Assembly: GCF_902635505.1 (NCBI RefSeq)
Contig: NC_045427.1
Location: 58,678,539 to 58,742,538, forward strand
Length of the DNA: 64,000 nt
Reading direction: 5' to 3'
DNA from: Sarcophilus harrisii
Lineage: Eukaryota; Chordata; Mammalia; Dasyuromorphia; Dasyuridae
Below, one piece after another: positions 46,951-58,030 of the stretch (position 1 is the stretch's first letter; each line of letters starts with the position of its first letter). A program made the position numbers and the translations under genes. The notes below the pieces were generated by a model. The model had not been told where the DNA came from and did no database searches. It saw only the letters and a program-made list of their open reading frames with translations.

Positions 46951-48007
46951 GGTGCATGATAGAAAATGAGGCAGGTAAGAATCCCTTTGCTTTGCTTGGA
47001 CTACATTTGTAGTACCATGGCCAGTGTTTTAGGAAGGACCGAGTGAAAATGTCACTCAGGACAATTTTAGATGGAGAAAAAAAGACTTGGGGATCAAGAG
47101 TCATGGTTGTTGTCTGCAAGTGTTTGAAGGGCTGTCTGTCTTATGGAAAAAGAATTAGCTTTCTCCTGCTCAGCACAAGCAAATTTTGATTCCAGCCATC
47201 AAAATCTCCCCAAATTTTGGGTTACCCCCAAGTAGAATAGGCATCATGGGAAGGTGATGGGTTCCCCTTAAACTTCCTGTTTGGCCACTTGGTAATACTG
47301 CAGATTTCTGGCCCAGGATTGGTCTTTGGGTCCCTCTCCAGCTCAGATTCTATGGTTCTGTGAAAATGAGCATCCAGCATGAAAATGACCATTCTGCTCC
47401 AAAAGTGGACATAAGGAGCTTGAATGAAGGCTTCCTTCTTTGACAAGGAGCTGAGTCTTAGAAAGGGGAAAGGCAGAGAGCTGTTCTTTCCAGAGTGATG
47501 ACAATGTGTTTCTTAAACAATTACTGAAGGATTCCCAACAGCTCCATAAGACGTGTGCTAAGGTAGGCAGATGTTCTACGCAGGCACTGGCATGCTGTCT
47601 AGAGCTTGGATTAAGGGCGTTCAGGGTCTGGGTTCTAGCTTCATAACAGGAAGTTGGATCATCGTAAGTCTGATATTGCTGTCATTGCCACTGGATCAGC
47701 TGATATGGGGAGTGATGAATTATACTGGCATTTCCATTAGGGTTTTTAGAAGTGCCAGAGAGCAGGGATGTTGCTGGTGTGCAGAAAGACTTGGGGGAGG
47801 AAGAGATTGGCTATTATTTGGAGGATATAGCAAGTGTGCAAGGGACACTTATTTGTTGTGCAGAAAAAAATGAATGCTTGGCACATAGTAGACATAAAAA
47901 ATGCTTGCTTATGTTTTGAACTGATAGAATTTGGGAGGCACAGGAAACAAAAGTCAGTCAGTAAGTCAATAATAATTTATTAAGGATTTACTATGTGCCA
48001 GGCATAT

Positions 48008-48255
48008 AGGGCAGCTGGATGTCAAAGTGGATAGACTACCAAGCCCAGAATCAGGAAGATCTGAGTTCAAATTCAGCCTCAGATACTGACTAGCAATGTG
48101 ACCCTGGGTAAATCATTTCACTCTGCTTTCCTCAGTTTCCTCATCTATAAAATAGGAGAAGTAAATAGCAAACCACCAGTATCTTTGCCAAGAAAACCCT
48201 AAGTTGGGTTACAAAGAGTTGGACACAACCAAAATGATTTAACAACAATAATGGT
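48008..48255 (+). mobile_element. Marsupial tRNA-RTE SINE, full length
   Basis: It runs from GGGCAGCTGGATGTCAAAGT through GATCTGAGTTCAAATTCAGC and CAGTATCTTTGCCAAGAAAA to AAGAGTTGGACACAACCAAA and ACAACAATAATGG. Confidence 0.9.
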
Positions 48256-49189
48256 TTGATAATGAAGAAGATACTAGTTGATAGGATCAAGATTGCATGT
48301 TGGACTTGACAAGAAGAAGGCCCCGATATAAGTGATATCCAAAAAATACTTGGGGGAGATATATGAGTGATGTGAAAGGAGGAGCAGGGGAGAAAAGGAA
48401 ATCGTTTTGGAGAGCTGTGGTCCTCATGGTGTTCATATATTATTATTATTATTGCAATTATAGGGTATTTTAAGGTTTGCAAAATTCTTTGCCCATGCTC
48501 TCATTTGATGTGCAAATAACCCTATTAGATAGATGCTGTTCTTTTTCTTTAACAGATAAACTGAGGCTGGTATTAAGTGACTTGACTAAGGTAAAGTTCC
48601 CCAATCAGCTAGTTAAATATCTGGGTCAGGAAATTTAGAGCTTCCAGATTCTCAGTCCAACACTATGGGATTTGACTAGATGGAACCTTAGAACATAAAA
48701 TGTTGATTGAGAGTAAATTTCAGCATAAGATATTAGTGCTCTTCAGGACTTGAGAGAAAATTTAGTCCAGTCTTTTCATTTTACAGGCGGAGAAATAAAG
48801 ATCCAAAGAGATTAAATGATTTGTATGAAGTGGAATAGCTTATTTAATTTGGTGGCCCTTGAAGGCATCACTGCATTAAAACATGGTACAGTAGCTATTG
48901 CGTGTGATGACTTTGGGGAAAATTAACTTATACCTTACATTGTTCCTCCACTAAAGTCTATCTCTCATGCTTCTTTGTGACATGACAGCCCTGGGCTCTT
49001 AAAGGCTTTTTCCTCCCACTTTGCATTGTGCATGTGGGCAGGCTCATGGTTATGGGTACAAGCCATTTATACATCCCATGTCATGCTGTGTGTTGGTCAC
49101 ACGTAGCAAGTAGCAATTTGGGGAAGTGATGATGATGACACTGTGACATTAGAGCTTGCCTTTCTAGTGTGTCCATTTCATCCTTCTTA

Positions 49190-49400
49190 TTCGGTCATCT
49201 CAATTTGTGATCCTATTTGGGGTTTTCTTTGGCAAAGATACTGGAGTGGTTTGCCATTTCCTTCTATTTTACAGGTGAGGAAATTGAGGCAAACAGGGTA
49301 GAGTGACTTGCCCAAAGTCACACAGCTTAGTAAGTATCTGAGGTTGGGTTTGAATTCAGGTCCTCCTGACTCCAGAGGCAACACTCGATTCACAGCAATC
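49190..49400 (-). mobile_element. Marsupial tRNA-RTE SINE
   Basis: Inverted order: TTTGGGGTTTTCTTTGGCAA, ATACTGGAGTGGTTTGCCAT, GTGACTTGCCCAAAGTCACA and TTGAATTCAGGTCCTCCTGA. It sits between the presumed BEAN1 3' end and upstream intergenic DNA. Confidence 0.85.
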
Positions 49401-49965
49401 TGATAGATAGAGGATCACAGATCAAGAACTCTAGGGGACCTAAGAAGCCAGCTAGACTAACTCCTTTATTTCCCAGTTGAGGAAATTGAGGCCCCAGAGA
49501 TGTCAAGTGACTTGAAGAAAGTAGTAAGGACAAGAGGCAGAATTATTATCTTGATTTCCTGACTCTTAGAGCTGTAGCTTTTTGCACGATTCCATATTTC
49601 ACATCACTGATACACATCCTTTGGGCAGCTAACTTGCCTAAGATGGGCTCCCTCTGATTGATGACTCACTTAGTTCCATTGGTGTCCATTCTCCCATTCC
49701 TTGGGAAGATCAGAGCCCTGCTACTAAGATTCAGACTAGTTTGGAAGGAGTGGGTATAGTTGGGGGAGGAGAGTTTGGCAAGGATAATGTCTTAAAGAAC
49801 TTGATTCAATTCAGTGCTAGGGGAAGGGCAGCCTAAGGGAACAAGATCTGGGATGAAGGGGATGAGGGAGGATGATACAGAGGTTGAGAGACCAGGTGGC
49901 TGCTGCTGGAGTCTCCTCTCTGGCCACTGTTCCTCTGAAGAGCGCAGTATAACACTGATCTGGAC

Positions 49966-52900
49966 CAAGTGCGAAACAGTTCTTTATTGTGTAATTAAAA
50001 ACAGCTCTACAGTTAACTCTTGATACACGTCTTCCTGGTAGTAAAATCCAGAATGACTTGAAAGTTGAGTAAGGACTACTCTTTTTAAAAATGTGTGATC
50101 CCCTGAAGTCCCCAGACTCAGTATTGCTGGAACAGGGCTAAAGATTGTAACCTATTATCGAGGACCAACACATTTGTCATAGTCTCAAAAAAAAAAAAAA
50201 AATGATACCAGGGTTCAGTTGAGATTAAAAAAAGAAAATCATTCCAGCAAGTCATTTACAGCATATAACCATCCTGTGCAAATCATCCTGTGTGAACCAT
50301 AAAACACTTTGTACTGCTTACTGATTCTAATTTGAAGAAACGTTCAGGTGAAGGCTTGCTGGGTTAAAACATTACTTGCTAAATCGAGGCATTTAAATCA
50401 GCTGATGTTTTCACCATTTCCTTTCCTAACAAGTTTCAAAAAAAGCAAGAAAAGTCCAGCTGTGCACTCGATTACTAAGTTACATCTACAAGTGCTACAT
50501 TGTTATGTATTTAGAACGAAGAAAGAATATATTGTTGCTCAATTCAGAGCCCGGTCCAGGAAAGAAAAATGTCCAGCTCGTCTCTGTAGCCAGCTGCAAA
50601 AGCTGATGTGTCCTGAAAGTTTTTTGGTTGGTTACCCATGCTTGCTACAGTGTGAAAGGAGGACAGGTTTCTTAGGAGACTCAAGGCCCTGCAGTGCATG
50701 TAAAAATCTATACAGTACGACAGAGAGAGAAGATAGATATATTTCTCCCTATAAAACAGTTATACCACCAAGGTGAACAGATAGCTGTTTGTAAACAATC
50801 CCTAGTATCCACAGAATGAGTTAGAACATCAAGGCGTAAATAGAGCTAAAGAGAGCCTTTGAAAAGCAGTGAATAGCACTGGGAGAAATTCTCATTTTAC
50901 ATAGAGTAAAATATAAAATCTTCATTTTTTCCTCCCCCCACGTGGCCCCCAGCTCCTTAAAAAATGATTGAAGAAAAGTCATAGCCCTTCACTGGAGTTG
51001 GGAAATTTAATGGGGTGGGGAGGAGCAAGAAACAGGATGAAAATCCTGGTATTTTAAAAATGGGCCATTAGGGACCTAGGAGGAGTAAGGGATTGAGAGC
51101 AGGACCATGGAGATCATCTAGCTCAACCCTCCTATTGTACAGATGAGGAAACTGCAAGTTTCCAGGAAGGTCCTGATTTGCCCAAGATTACACAGGTAGT
51201 AGATAGAAGAACAGGGATTCAGATTCAAGTCTTCTTACTACAGCTCCCATGCTCTTTGGAAATCGCCACTCTGCCTTTAGAGCAAAAGCTTCAGCTTTGG
51301 GGAAAAGCAGGAGGGTTAGGAGCTGGGATTGATGACTGGGTGGGTTAAATGGAACTTCTGGGCTGCTTCACATTGCCTTTTGCAGGACCGCTTCTGGAAC
51401 AATGGCTGCTGGCAGCAGCAGTGACCCAATATCCAAAGCTCCCCCTAGTGGAGGGTCCAACACAACTCCATTTGGTCTCCATATCCTTTTCAGAAAAGTC
51501 TGTGGCTGACATAACTCGATCAGTGTCTCCTTCCCCTCCTGAAGCAGATCCCCTTTCTTAGCCTCTGTGTGGTCTTCTGGTCTGGTTAGCTGGATCCCAG
51601 GTGGATGTTCTCATGATGATCAGAGCATCTGATGGGACTACAAGATATGACAATGGCTGAAGAATTCTGGGGCTGACCCCACACTGAGTTTCCAAATATA
51701 TTTTCTGAACTGTCTTTCTGCTATCCTTCCTAGGAGATTCAAAGCCAAAATTGTCTGGCCTTTTGTCCGTGTGTTAAGTAAACATGTGTGGGTTGGGGGT
51801 GAGGGGGATGGTTTAAGCACATCAGTTTCTGGGAAAGTGTGCAGTCATAGACCCACTGAAATTTAGACTTGTGTTTCCAATCCAATCCACCCCTCAGCCA
51901 ACAGGCTGCTTTCTCTCTGACTGAAGCATTAGTTGGTAAATTTCTCTAGATGATGTATGATTCTAGATTCTAGATGATCTCTAGATTCTAGCTCAACAAG
52001 GACATGGGCCATATCTTATCTAAACTTTATTATCTCCTGATTCCCAGCATAGGATCTGCATGTAATAGATATTTAATAGATGCTTGCTTAATTGAACTAA
52101 GAGAGAAAACACTGACCAAATATTGAGAAGTGGTTGTATTATCAGGTCAAGTCAACTCACTCTCTTGTCAGGACATTATCCATTGGACCAACTAGTCCAA
52201 GACCATGGAGAGGCAATCTGATGGAAGCTAATAATGCCAGAAAATGAGGACCAGGAAGTTTAGGTCTGTGAGGGACTGCCTCCCTTTAAATAAGCCCAGG
52301 TCCTGTCAAAATTGGGACTCCCACATTCTTCTTGTCCCCCATATTCCCCCACAGGCACGCTCACAAAGTGGGCCTTCTGGGAATAACTCAACAACATGGC
52401 TTACTTGGGTTTTTCTGATTTAGGGCAGCCAACCTTAGGGTTGTGTTAGTGGTCTGAGAAGGATAAGTTCCAATTCAGGTTCTAGGAATCGGTTTGGAGG
52501 GCTTAAGAGTACGTACTATTGGGCTTCTTACTGGGTTGAGACCCATGGATGGTGGATGCCAATCTGTTGCCTACTCACACTCATTTTAAACTCATTTCAT
52601 TCATTTTATACATTCAAATTCATTTGATAGGGGAGAATTCTTTTTCCTTTGAGAGCAAGAGCTGTTTTGACAACACTTGTCTATTTCCCCTGACTTCTGG
52701 TCCATGCTAACACTCTCAGACTGACCATCTTGTGTCTCTCTGGAGAAAGGACAGGGACGGGGGCAGAAAGTGCAGGGAGGACAGAGGACTGCAGAGATGG
52801 CCCAGTGGCTGCCGGGGCTGAGGCTGTAGCAGTTTAGGGAAGAATTCCTGATTCAGAAATCAGATTTTGCCTACTTGGGTTCCACCAACTTTGAGAACCT

Positions 52901-53158
52901 GCTGGGAAAGTGTGGGGAGTGGAAGGGGCTGGAAGGAAAGAAAGCTAATGCCCCTGCATGTCCCAGATTATGAAAGGGACAGCAAACAGAAAAGGAGATT
53001 GTACCTTGGGCTGGTGGTGAGAGGTTCATTCTATTATTGAATGACATCTGCCCCCAACCTCGTGGGTTTTGTGTTGCTGTTTTTCTCTGCATGTGTGTAC
53101 GTGTGTTTGCAGTTAGTCAGGCCCCCTATGGAGTGGGGCTGGTGAAGGCCTCCCCTGG
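49966..53158 (-). other. BEAN1: Probable BEAN1 3' UTR
   Basis: About 3.2 kb follow the BEAN1 stop. The stretch is strikingly poor in SINEs and L1s compared with its flanks; I see only a MIR-like fossil at 51085-51265. On the minus strand it ends with AATAAA (49988-49983). The 50000-50900 part is AT-rich, with short conserved-looking blocks typical of long brain-gene 3' UTRs. The assignment rests on position, repeat depletion and the signal. Confidence 0.5.
49983..49988 (-). terminator. BEAN1: Candidate BEAN1 poly(A) signal AATAAA
   Basis: The plus strand shows TTTATT, giving CACAATAAAGA on the minus strand, 3.17 kb below the BEAN1 stop. A GT-containing stretch follows (AGTGTTATACTG). It is assigned by motif and position only. 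Confidence 0.4.
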
Positions 53159-53504
53159 TTACACAGTCCTATCGAGAAGGGTCTGGTACTCAGTCGGGGA
53201 GCTTTTCAGGCTCTGAAGGGGAAGTAGCACATTTGGGTCATGCACTACAGTTTCATAGGGTGGTGCAGTTTCTAGGGCAATAGTGGAGATGGCCGCCTGT
53301 CGCTGGGGAAATCTGATGGAACAGCCAGGATCCCCCTCGGCCACAGGCAAAGAGGCCCCCTCTTCTTCCTCATCCCTCATCTCTGCAGCACTGATCTGGA
53401 TGGAGACATCCCTGTCTTGGCAAGGGTCATTCAGGGAGTATGGTGGAGGGTCTTCGGTGGGGATGTAGATTTGAGCTGACCCTGGTCCCACACATTCTTC
53501 ATAG
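53159..53504 (-). CDS. BEAN1: BEAN1 last coding exon (cytoplasmic tail with PY motifs)
   Basis: This exon has 346 bp: one base completing a split Gly codon, 114 codons, then TAA at 53161-53159. It reads YEECVGPGSAQIYIPTEDPP then PYSLNDPC. Human BEAN1 reads YEECVGPGATQLYVPTDAPP then PYSLTDSC. Further on, LETAPPYETV matches human DTLPPYEAV, and the end DRTV matches ERIV. BEAN1 is a single-pass membrane protein that binds the WW domains of the ubiquitin ligase NEDD4. The PPPY and PPY motifs seen here are the expected ligands, and the intron splits the PPG|Y motif of human BEAN1. The acceptor is CTCTTTTTCAG, and a (CT)n microsatellite starts within about 12 bp of it. The transmembrane and His-rich exons are not in the window and should lie beyond 64000. 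Confidence 0.93.
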
Positions 53505-53516
53505 CTGAAAAAGAGA

Positions 53517-53518
53517 AA

Positions 53519-53597
<79 letters not shown>

Positions 53598-53602
53598 AAG
53601 AA
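53517..53602. repeat. (GA)n microsatellite abutting the BEAN1 acceptor
   Basis: About 85 bp of GA with a few AAAG interruptions. On the BEAN1 strand it is a (CT)n tract ending about 12 bp before the AG, so it forms most of the polypyrimidine tract region. Confidence 0.95.
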
Positions 53603-53769
53603 ATTTAAGACCCAAGTCTTAGATAAGCGTCCTTCTAACTCTCAAAATATTGTTTTCTATGTTTTTACATTTAAAACTCCAAAGTATATCTCAATTCTGA
53701 CATATTATATGCTGACATTCTATGCCCATAAGTCTCTTCTAATGGATGTCTATGTTCTAGCATAATAAT

Positions 53770-54285
53770 AATACCATAATAATTATATAGCATAATAATG
53801 CTGTATAAATGTACCTACTATGTACAAGACATTGTGCTAAGTGCTTTACAAATATTATTAATTTGATCCTCATACAACATTGGAGGGTGGGTGCTATTAT
53901 TAATTCCATATTATAGATGAGGAAGGGCAGCTAGGTGGTACTGTAAATAGAGCACCAGGCCTGTAGTCGGTAGTACCTGAGTTCAACTGTAGCTTCGGAT
54001 ATTAACTGTAGGATCTTGGACAAGTCATTTCACCCTGTTTCCTCATCTACAAAATGAGTTGGAGAAAGAAATGACAAACCACTCCAGTATTTCTTCCAAG
54101 AAAACTCCAAATTAGACCATAAAGTCATTCAGACATGACTGAAATAACTGAACAACAAATGAGGAAACTGAAGTGAATAGGGTGAAGTGATTTTCCCAGG
54201 TACACTAGTAAGTGTCTGAGGCTGCATTTGAACTCAGGTATTCCTGACTTCAGGCTTGGTGATCTATCCATTGGGCCATCTTGAA
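53770..54285 (-). mobile_element. MIR-related fossil split by a SINE
   Basis: Left part 53770-53934 (ATTGTGCTAAGTGCTTTACA, CATATTATAGATGAGGAA) and right part 54159-54285 (ATGAGGAAACTGAAGTGAAT, GAACTCAGGTATTCCTGACT) are halves of one MIR-like copy. They are separated by the SINE at 53935-54158, with ATGAGGAA on both sides. Confidence 0.65.
53935..54158 (+). mobile_element. Marsupial tRNA-RTE SINE, inserted in the MIR fossil
   Basis: It runs from GGGCAGCTAGGTGGTACTGT through CACTCCAGTATTTCTTCCAA to GACATGACTGAAATAACTGA and ACAACAA. It is flanked by the 8 bp repeat ATGAGGAA (53927-53934 and 54159-54166). Confidence 0.85.
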
Positions 54286-54489
54286 TCACTAACATTCTGT
54301 GTCCTAAGATTCCTTTGAGGCTTGATGTTCTATGGTCAAGCATTCTATGGAATGCTTCTATAATTCTAGAGTAGCTTTTCAGCTTTGATACTGTTTGCAC
54401 ATCCTATGATCATAGTCCTGTTCTTGACCAGTTTGAGATACAAGAGGGGATAAAAGTGACTCTTCCCCAAAGAAGTCTAGAAGAAGGAA

Positions 54490-54517
54490 ACACACACACA
54501 CACACACACACACACAC
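54490..54517. repeat. (CA)14 microsatellite
   Basis: Perfect CA dinucleotide run. Confidence 0.95.
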
Positions 54518-55444
54518 GGGAATAACATGCACAGTGAATGAGTAACAGTGTAGAATACATGTTGCAAGTGCTTTTGGAACAAAGAATGGAAGGAGAAGAA
54601 TAACTTGGAGGGAATCAGGGAAGGCATGGAGGGAAAAGAAGAGGAGGAAGAGAAGGATGAAGAAGATGATGATAATGACAAAACTGACCTTGAAAGAGGA
54701 CAAAAGAACTAGTTGAGGGAATTTCAGGGCAGGGTAGTATAACATAAAGTTGCAATAAAAAAGGTACAGGATCCATAGACCCAGACAATTAGAAACAGAA
54801 GGGGCCTTTGACCAGAAAATACTATTGCTGGAATGTTGGTGAAGAGGATCTTCGATGATGAAATGTTGGAACTGGATGAGAATCCTTCAGATGGAATGTT
54901 TGAGCTGGATGGGACCTAGAACATAGCATGATAATGACACCGTCTATTCTAGCTTAGGGGAGTGTGGAATACGGGATCTTGATGTCGGATCTTTAGACAG
55001 TGATTTGAGAAGAAGAATACACTTAGGAATCCTACAGAGTCTCAGTTTACCTTTTCTACTACATCTTAGTCCCCTTCACAGACGCTATGGTTCTGTCAAA
55101 TGGCTTTCTTTATGTTCCTCATAGAAGATGCTCTATTTTCTATCTCTGGATGTTTGAATTGACTGTTGCCCATGAATGGTGTAAACAATCTTCTCAACTC
55201 CATAGACCTTCTCCTTTAAGACCCTCCTTCAAATCAGACCCGAGTATGAATCCCACTTCAGACATCTACTATCTGTGTGACCTTGGCAAGTTGTTTGCCT
55301 CTGCCTCAATTTCTCATGTGTAAAATGGGGATAATAGTAGCACCTACCTCCTAGAGTTGTTATTAGGATCAAATGAGATAATATTCACAAAGCACTTTGC
55401 AAACTTAAAAGTGCTATAAGAATGCTATTATTATTATTATTATA

Positions 55445-55688
55445 TGAAGTCTCTTCTGATCTCTCTAGCTGCAAATACCTTCCCCCCCAAATTGCTTTGT
55501 ATCAATATTATATGAAATATATAATGTATTACATTATATGTAAATATATGCAAATATCTCTTGTTAGAATATAGGCTTCCCGAGGACAGGATCTATTTAG
55601 TTTTTGTTTTTGTATCCCTAGCACCTAACATATGCATGGTATATCACAGGGACTTAATAAATGTTTGTTGGTTGACTAATTGAAGTAA
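55445..55688 (+). mobile_element. L2 3' end
   Basis: It has TAGGCTTCCCGAGGACAGGA, TTTGTATCCCTAGCACCTAA and GACTTAATAAATGTTTGTTG in the usual L2 order. Confidence 0.7.
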
Positions 55689-56341
55689 TCTGTTCAGGGT
55701 CTCAAAGCTTGGTTGTGGTTCAATTGGGACTAGAACCTTGTGCTTTAGAAAAATCTTTTGTAGAGATTCTTCTGGGTTGGGGTTGGGAGGTGATTTTTGA
55801 GTAACTTTTTGGTAGCTGCTTTCCTCTCCAGGATCATCAGCATTCCTCCCTCTGTATCCTTACATAATTATTTTTTTCTTTTTGAGGTAAGCAGAGTTAA
55901 GTGGCTTACTAAGGGTCACACAGCTAAATAAGCTACATTTGAATTCAGTTCCTCTCAACTCCAGGGCCTTCATTCTTTTCTGATATTTCCCAGAAGCCTC
56001 TGTCACCCTTCACATTCTGCTCTCATTGTTCTAATCGCCTCCATCTGTCAGACTGCTTCATCTTGCTCACTTGAAACCTATCCATGATCCCACCTTCACC
56101 AGGATGCCTTCCTTATCGATTAAGAAGGGAAAAGACAATTTCTTCTTTGCTTTCCTGTAACAGAGCTCTTGTCAGGTGACAGCCTTTAAATATTGATAAC
56201 TTGGCAGATCAGGTCATGTTACTCAAACTGAAACGCTTCTCCATGACTCTTTGTTGTCAATCACATTGAGTTCAAACTCTTTTCCCTAGCACTGGGTGTC
56301 CGCTAGTCAACTGGCACCCTCTGTGGTCATTTGGTGGTTAT

Positions 56342-56800
56342 TGTTCAGCCGAGTCCTACTCTTTGTGACTACATTTGGGGTTTTCTTGGCAAAGCTATTG
56401 GAGTGGTTTGCCATTTCCTTCTCTAGTTCATTTTATAGATGAGGAAACTGAAGCAAACAGGATTTTTTTTCTTTTCTTTTTTTTTTTCCTGAGGCAATTG
56501 GGGTTAAATGATTTGCCCAGGGTCACACAGCCAGGAAGTGTTAAGTGTCTGAGGCCATATTTGAACTCGGGTCCTCCTGACTTCAGGGCTGGTTCCTGAC
56601 TTCAAGGCTGGTCAAACAGGATTTTCTTGGCAAAAATATCAGAGTGGTTTGCCTCCTTCTCCAATTCATATTACAAATAAGGAAACTGAGGCAAACAGGA
56701 CTAAATGACTTGGCTCAGTATAACATTCCCAAATGTCTGAAGTTACATTTCAATTCAGGTCCTTCTGACTCTAGGCCCAGTATTCTCTCCCAATTGCCCT
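56342..56800 (-). mobile_element. Old tRNA-RTE SINE, partly duplicated, interrupted by a younger SINE
   Basis: Two partial inverted SINE segments surround the insertion. One runs from GAGTCCTACTCTTTGTGACT to GAAACTGAAGCAAACAGG; the other begins again at ATTTTCTTGGCAAAAATATC and ends at AGGTCCTTCTGACTCTAGGC. The second restarts at an earlier point of the SINE, so a piece is present twice. Confidence 0.7.
56466..56612 (-). mobile_element. Younger short SINE inserted in an older SINE
   Basis: A T-rich start (inverted A tail) leads to CCTGAGGCAATTGGGGTTAA, CCCAGGGTCACACAGCCAGG and TGAACTCGGGTCCTCCTGAC. CAAACAGGATTTT flanks it on both sides (56453-56465 and 56613-56625), a 13 bp target-site duplication. 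The head is truncated, with a small CCTGACTTCA-type duplication. Confidence 0.8.
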
Positions 56801-57894
56801 GTAGAAAATTAATATTGATAAAATCAAAGATAGCCAAATCATTGTGTAAATAAGAAACAGACATTTATTAGGCATCTACTAGATGCTGACACTAATGCTA
56901 GGTGCCTGGGATATAAAGTATGGTTATTTCACTTGCATTAACATACATTGGAGTTTCACAAAAACTTCAAAGTGGGCAGGGTGCCCATTTTATACTGGGG
57001 AAACTGATCATTCAGAGAAGTCATGTGCTTTGATAAAGGTCAGTAAGATGAAGGATTAGACTCAAAGGATTTCAGTGGTCCCCTTCAGATCCAAAAGCAT
57101 GTCACAAGGCTGGGAATCAGGCTCTTTCCTTTCCATCCTACCACATTTTCTGGATTTGCAATTGGGGTGGGGTGGGGATGGCTGGGTTCAAATAACTAGT
57201 CTGTCACTCATTAACTGTGTGACTTTGGGAAATCACTTTCCTCAATTTTGTTTCTTATCTGTCAAAAGAAGGGATTGGACTCATTTCAAGGCCTCTTCTA
57301 CGCGAGATTTTAGGATGTGGGATTGTTCAATTATTCTGACAGTTCTCTTTTGAAAGCTAAGTCTTTTGAAAGTGGTCGTAAGGACAGGGTTAACATCTCC
57401 ATCTGAGATTGTTCCCTTTGCACCAGGAACAAAAGATGACTATAGGAACAGTGAGTGAGGGTACTAGGAAAAACAAATCCAGATCTGGCTTTATCATTTT
57501 CACTGAATAAAAGTTGGGTTTGTTGCCACGGAAACCTAAGAGAATTTAACTAAATAGCTGTCATTCATGAAGAATGACCTTAGGTGGCTCTTGAGAGGGG
57601 ATGCTGAAAGTTGGGAGAACTTCTGACCTTCAGGATCAAGATGCAAAGCTGAAATAAACATTATGTATCTTTGATGGAAATGTTATTTTTGGCTTCATAA
57701 ATCATTCAAGAATCAGATTTCCAGAGAGATTCAGAAAAAAGAACAGGGATAAGAAGAAGTGGCATTGGGTCCTGGATCTGACACTATGATTAGTGGGTTT
57801 AACTCTGAGCAAAACCCCCAGCATCTTTGGACCTTGATTTCTTCCTCAGTAACATGAGGAGGCTTGACAAAATGAACTCTTAAGGTTTCTTTAG

Positions 57895-58030
57895 ATATGA
57901 TTTTGTCTGTATTCTGTACTTACTTATCTGTGTACTAGTTTTTCCCCAGTAGAATGTAAGCAGTGATTGTTCTTATTTCATTTCTGTATCTCTAATGCCT
58001 AGTACAGTTCCCAGCATATAGCAAGTGTTT
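57895..58030 (+). mobile_element. L2 3' end fossil
   Basis: It contains CCCAGTAGAATGTAAGCAGT, TTTCTGTATCTCTAATGCCT and CAGCATATAGCAAGTGTTTT. Confidence 0.55.

Larger units (their letters stand above)
37000..49960. other. Intergenic stretch between the SPATA2-like gene and BEAN1
   Basis: I find no supported coding exon. It is filled with SINEs (37312, 37712, 42882, 43223, 46378, 46698, 48008 and 49190), L1 pieces (40355, 40975), two copies of a ~290 bp repeat in opposite orientation (40600, 44035), L2/MIR fossils and microsatellites. Parts of 38700-39700, 44440-45560 and 47100-47900 show no repeat I recognise and no protein-like ORF. Confidence 0.6.

Noticed and set aside
25000-53500. SCA31-type (TGGAA)n repeat between TK2 and BEAN1
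   Set aside because: No run of TGGAA or TTCCA units is present. The long tract at 62 kb is TTCC, a different unit.
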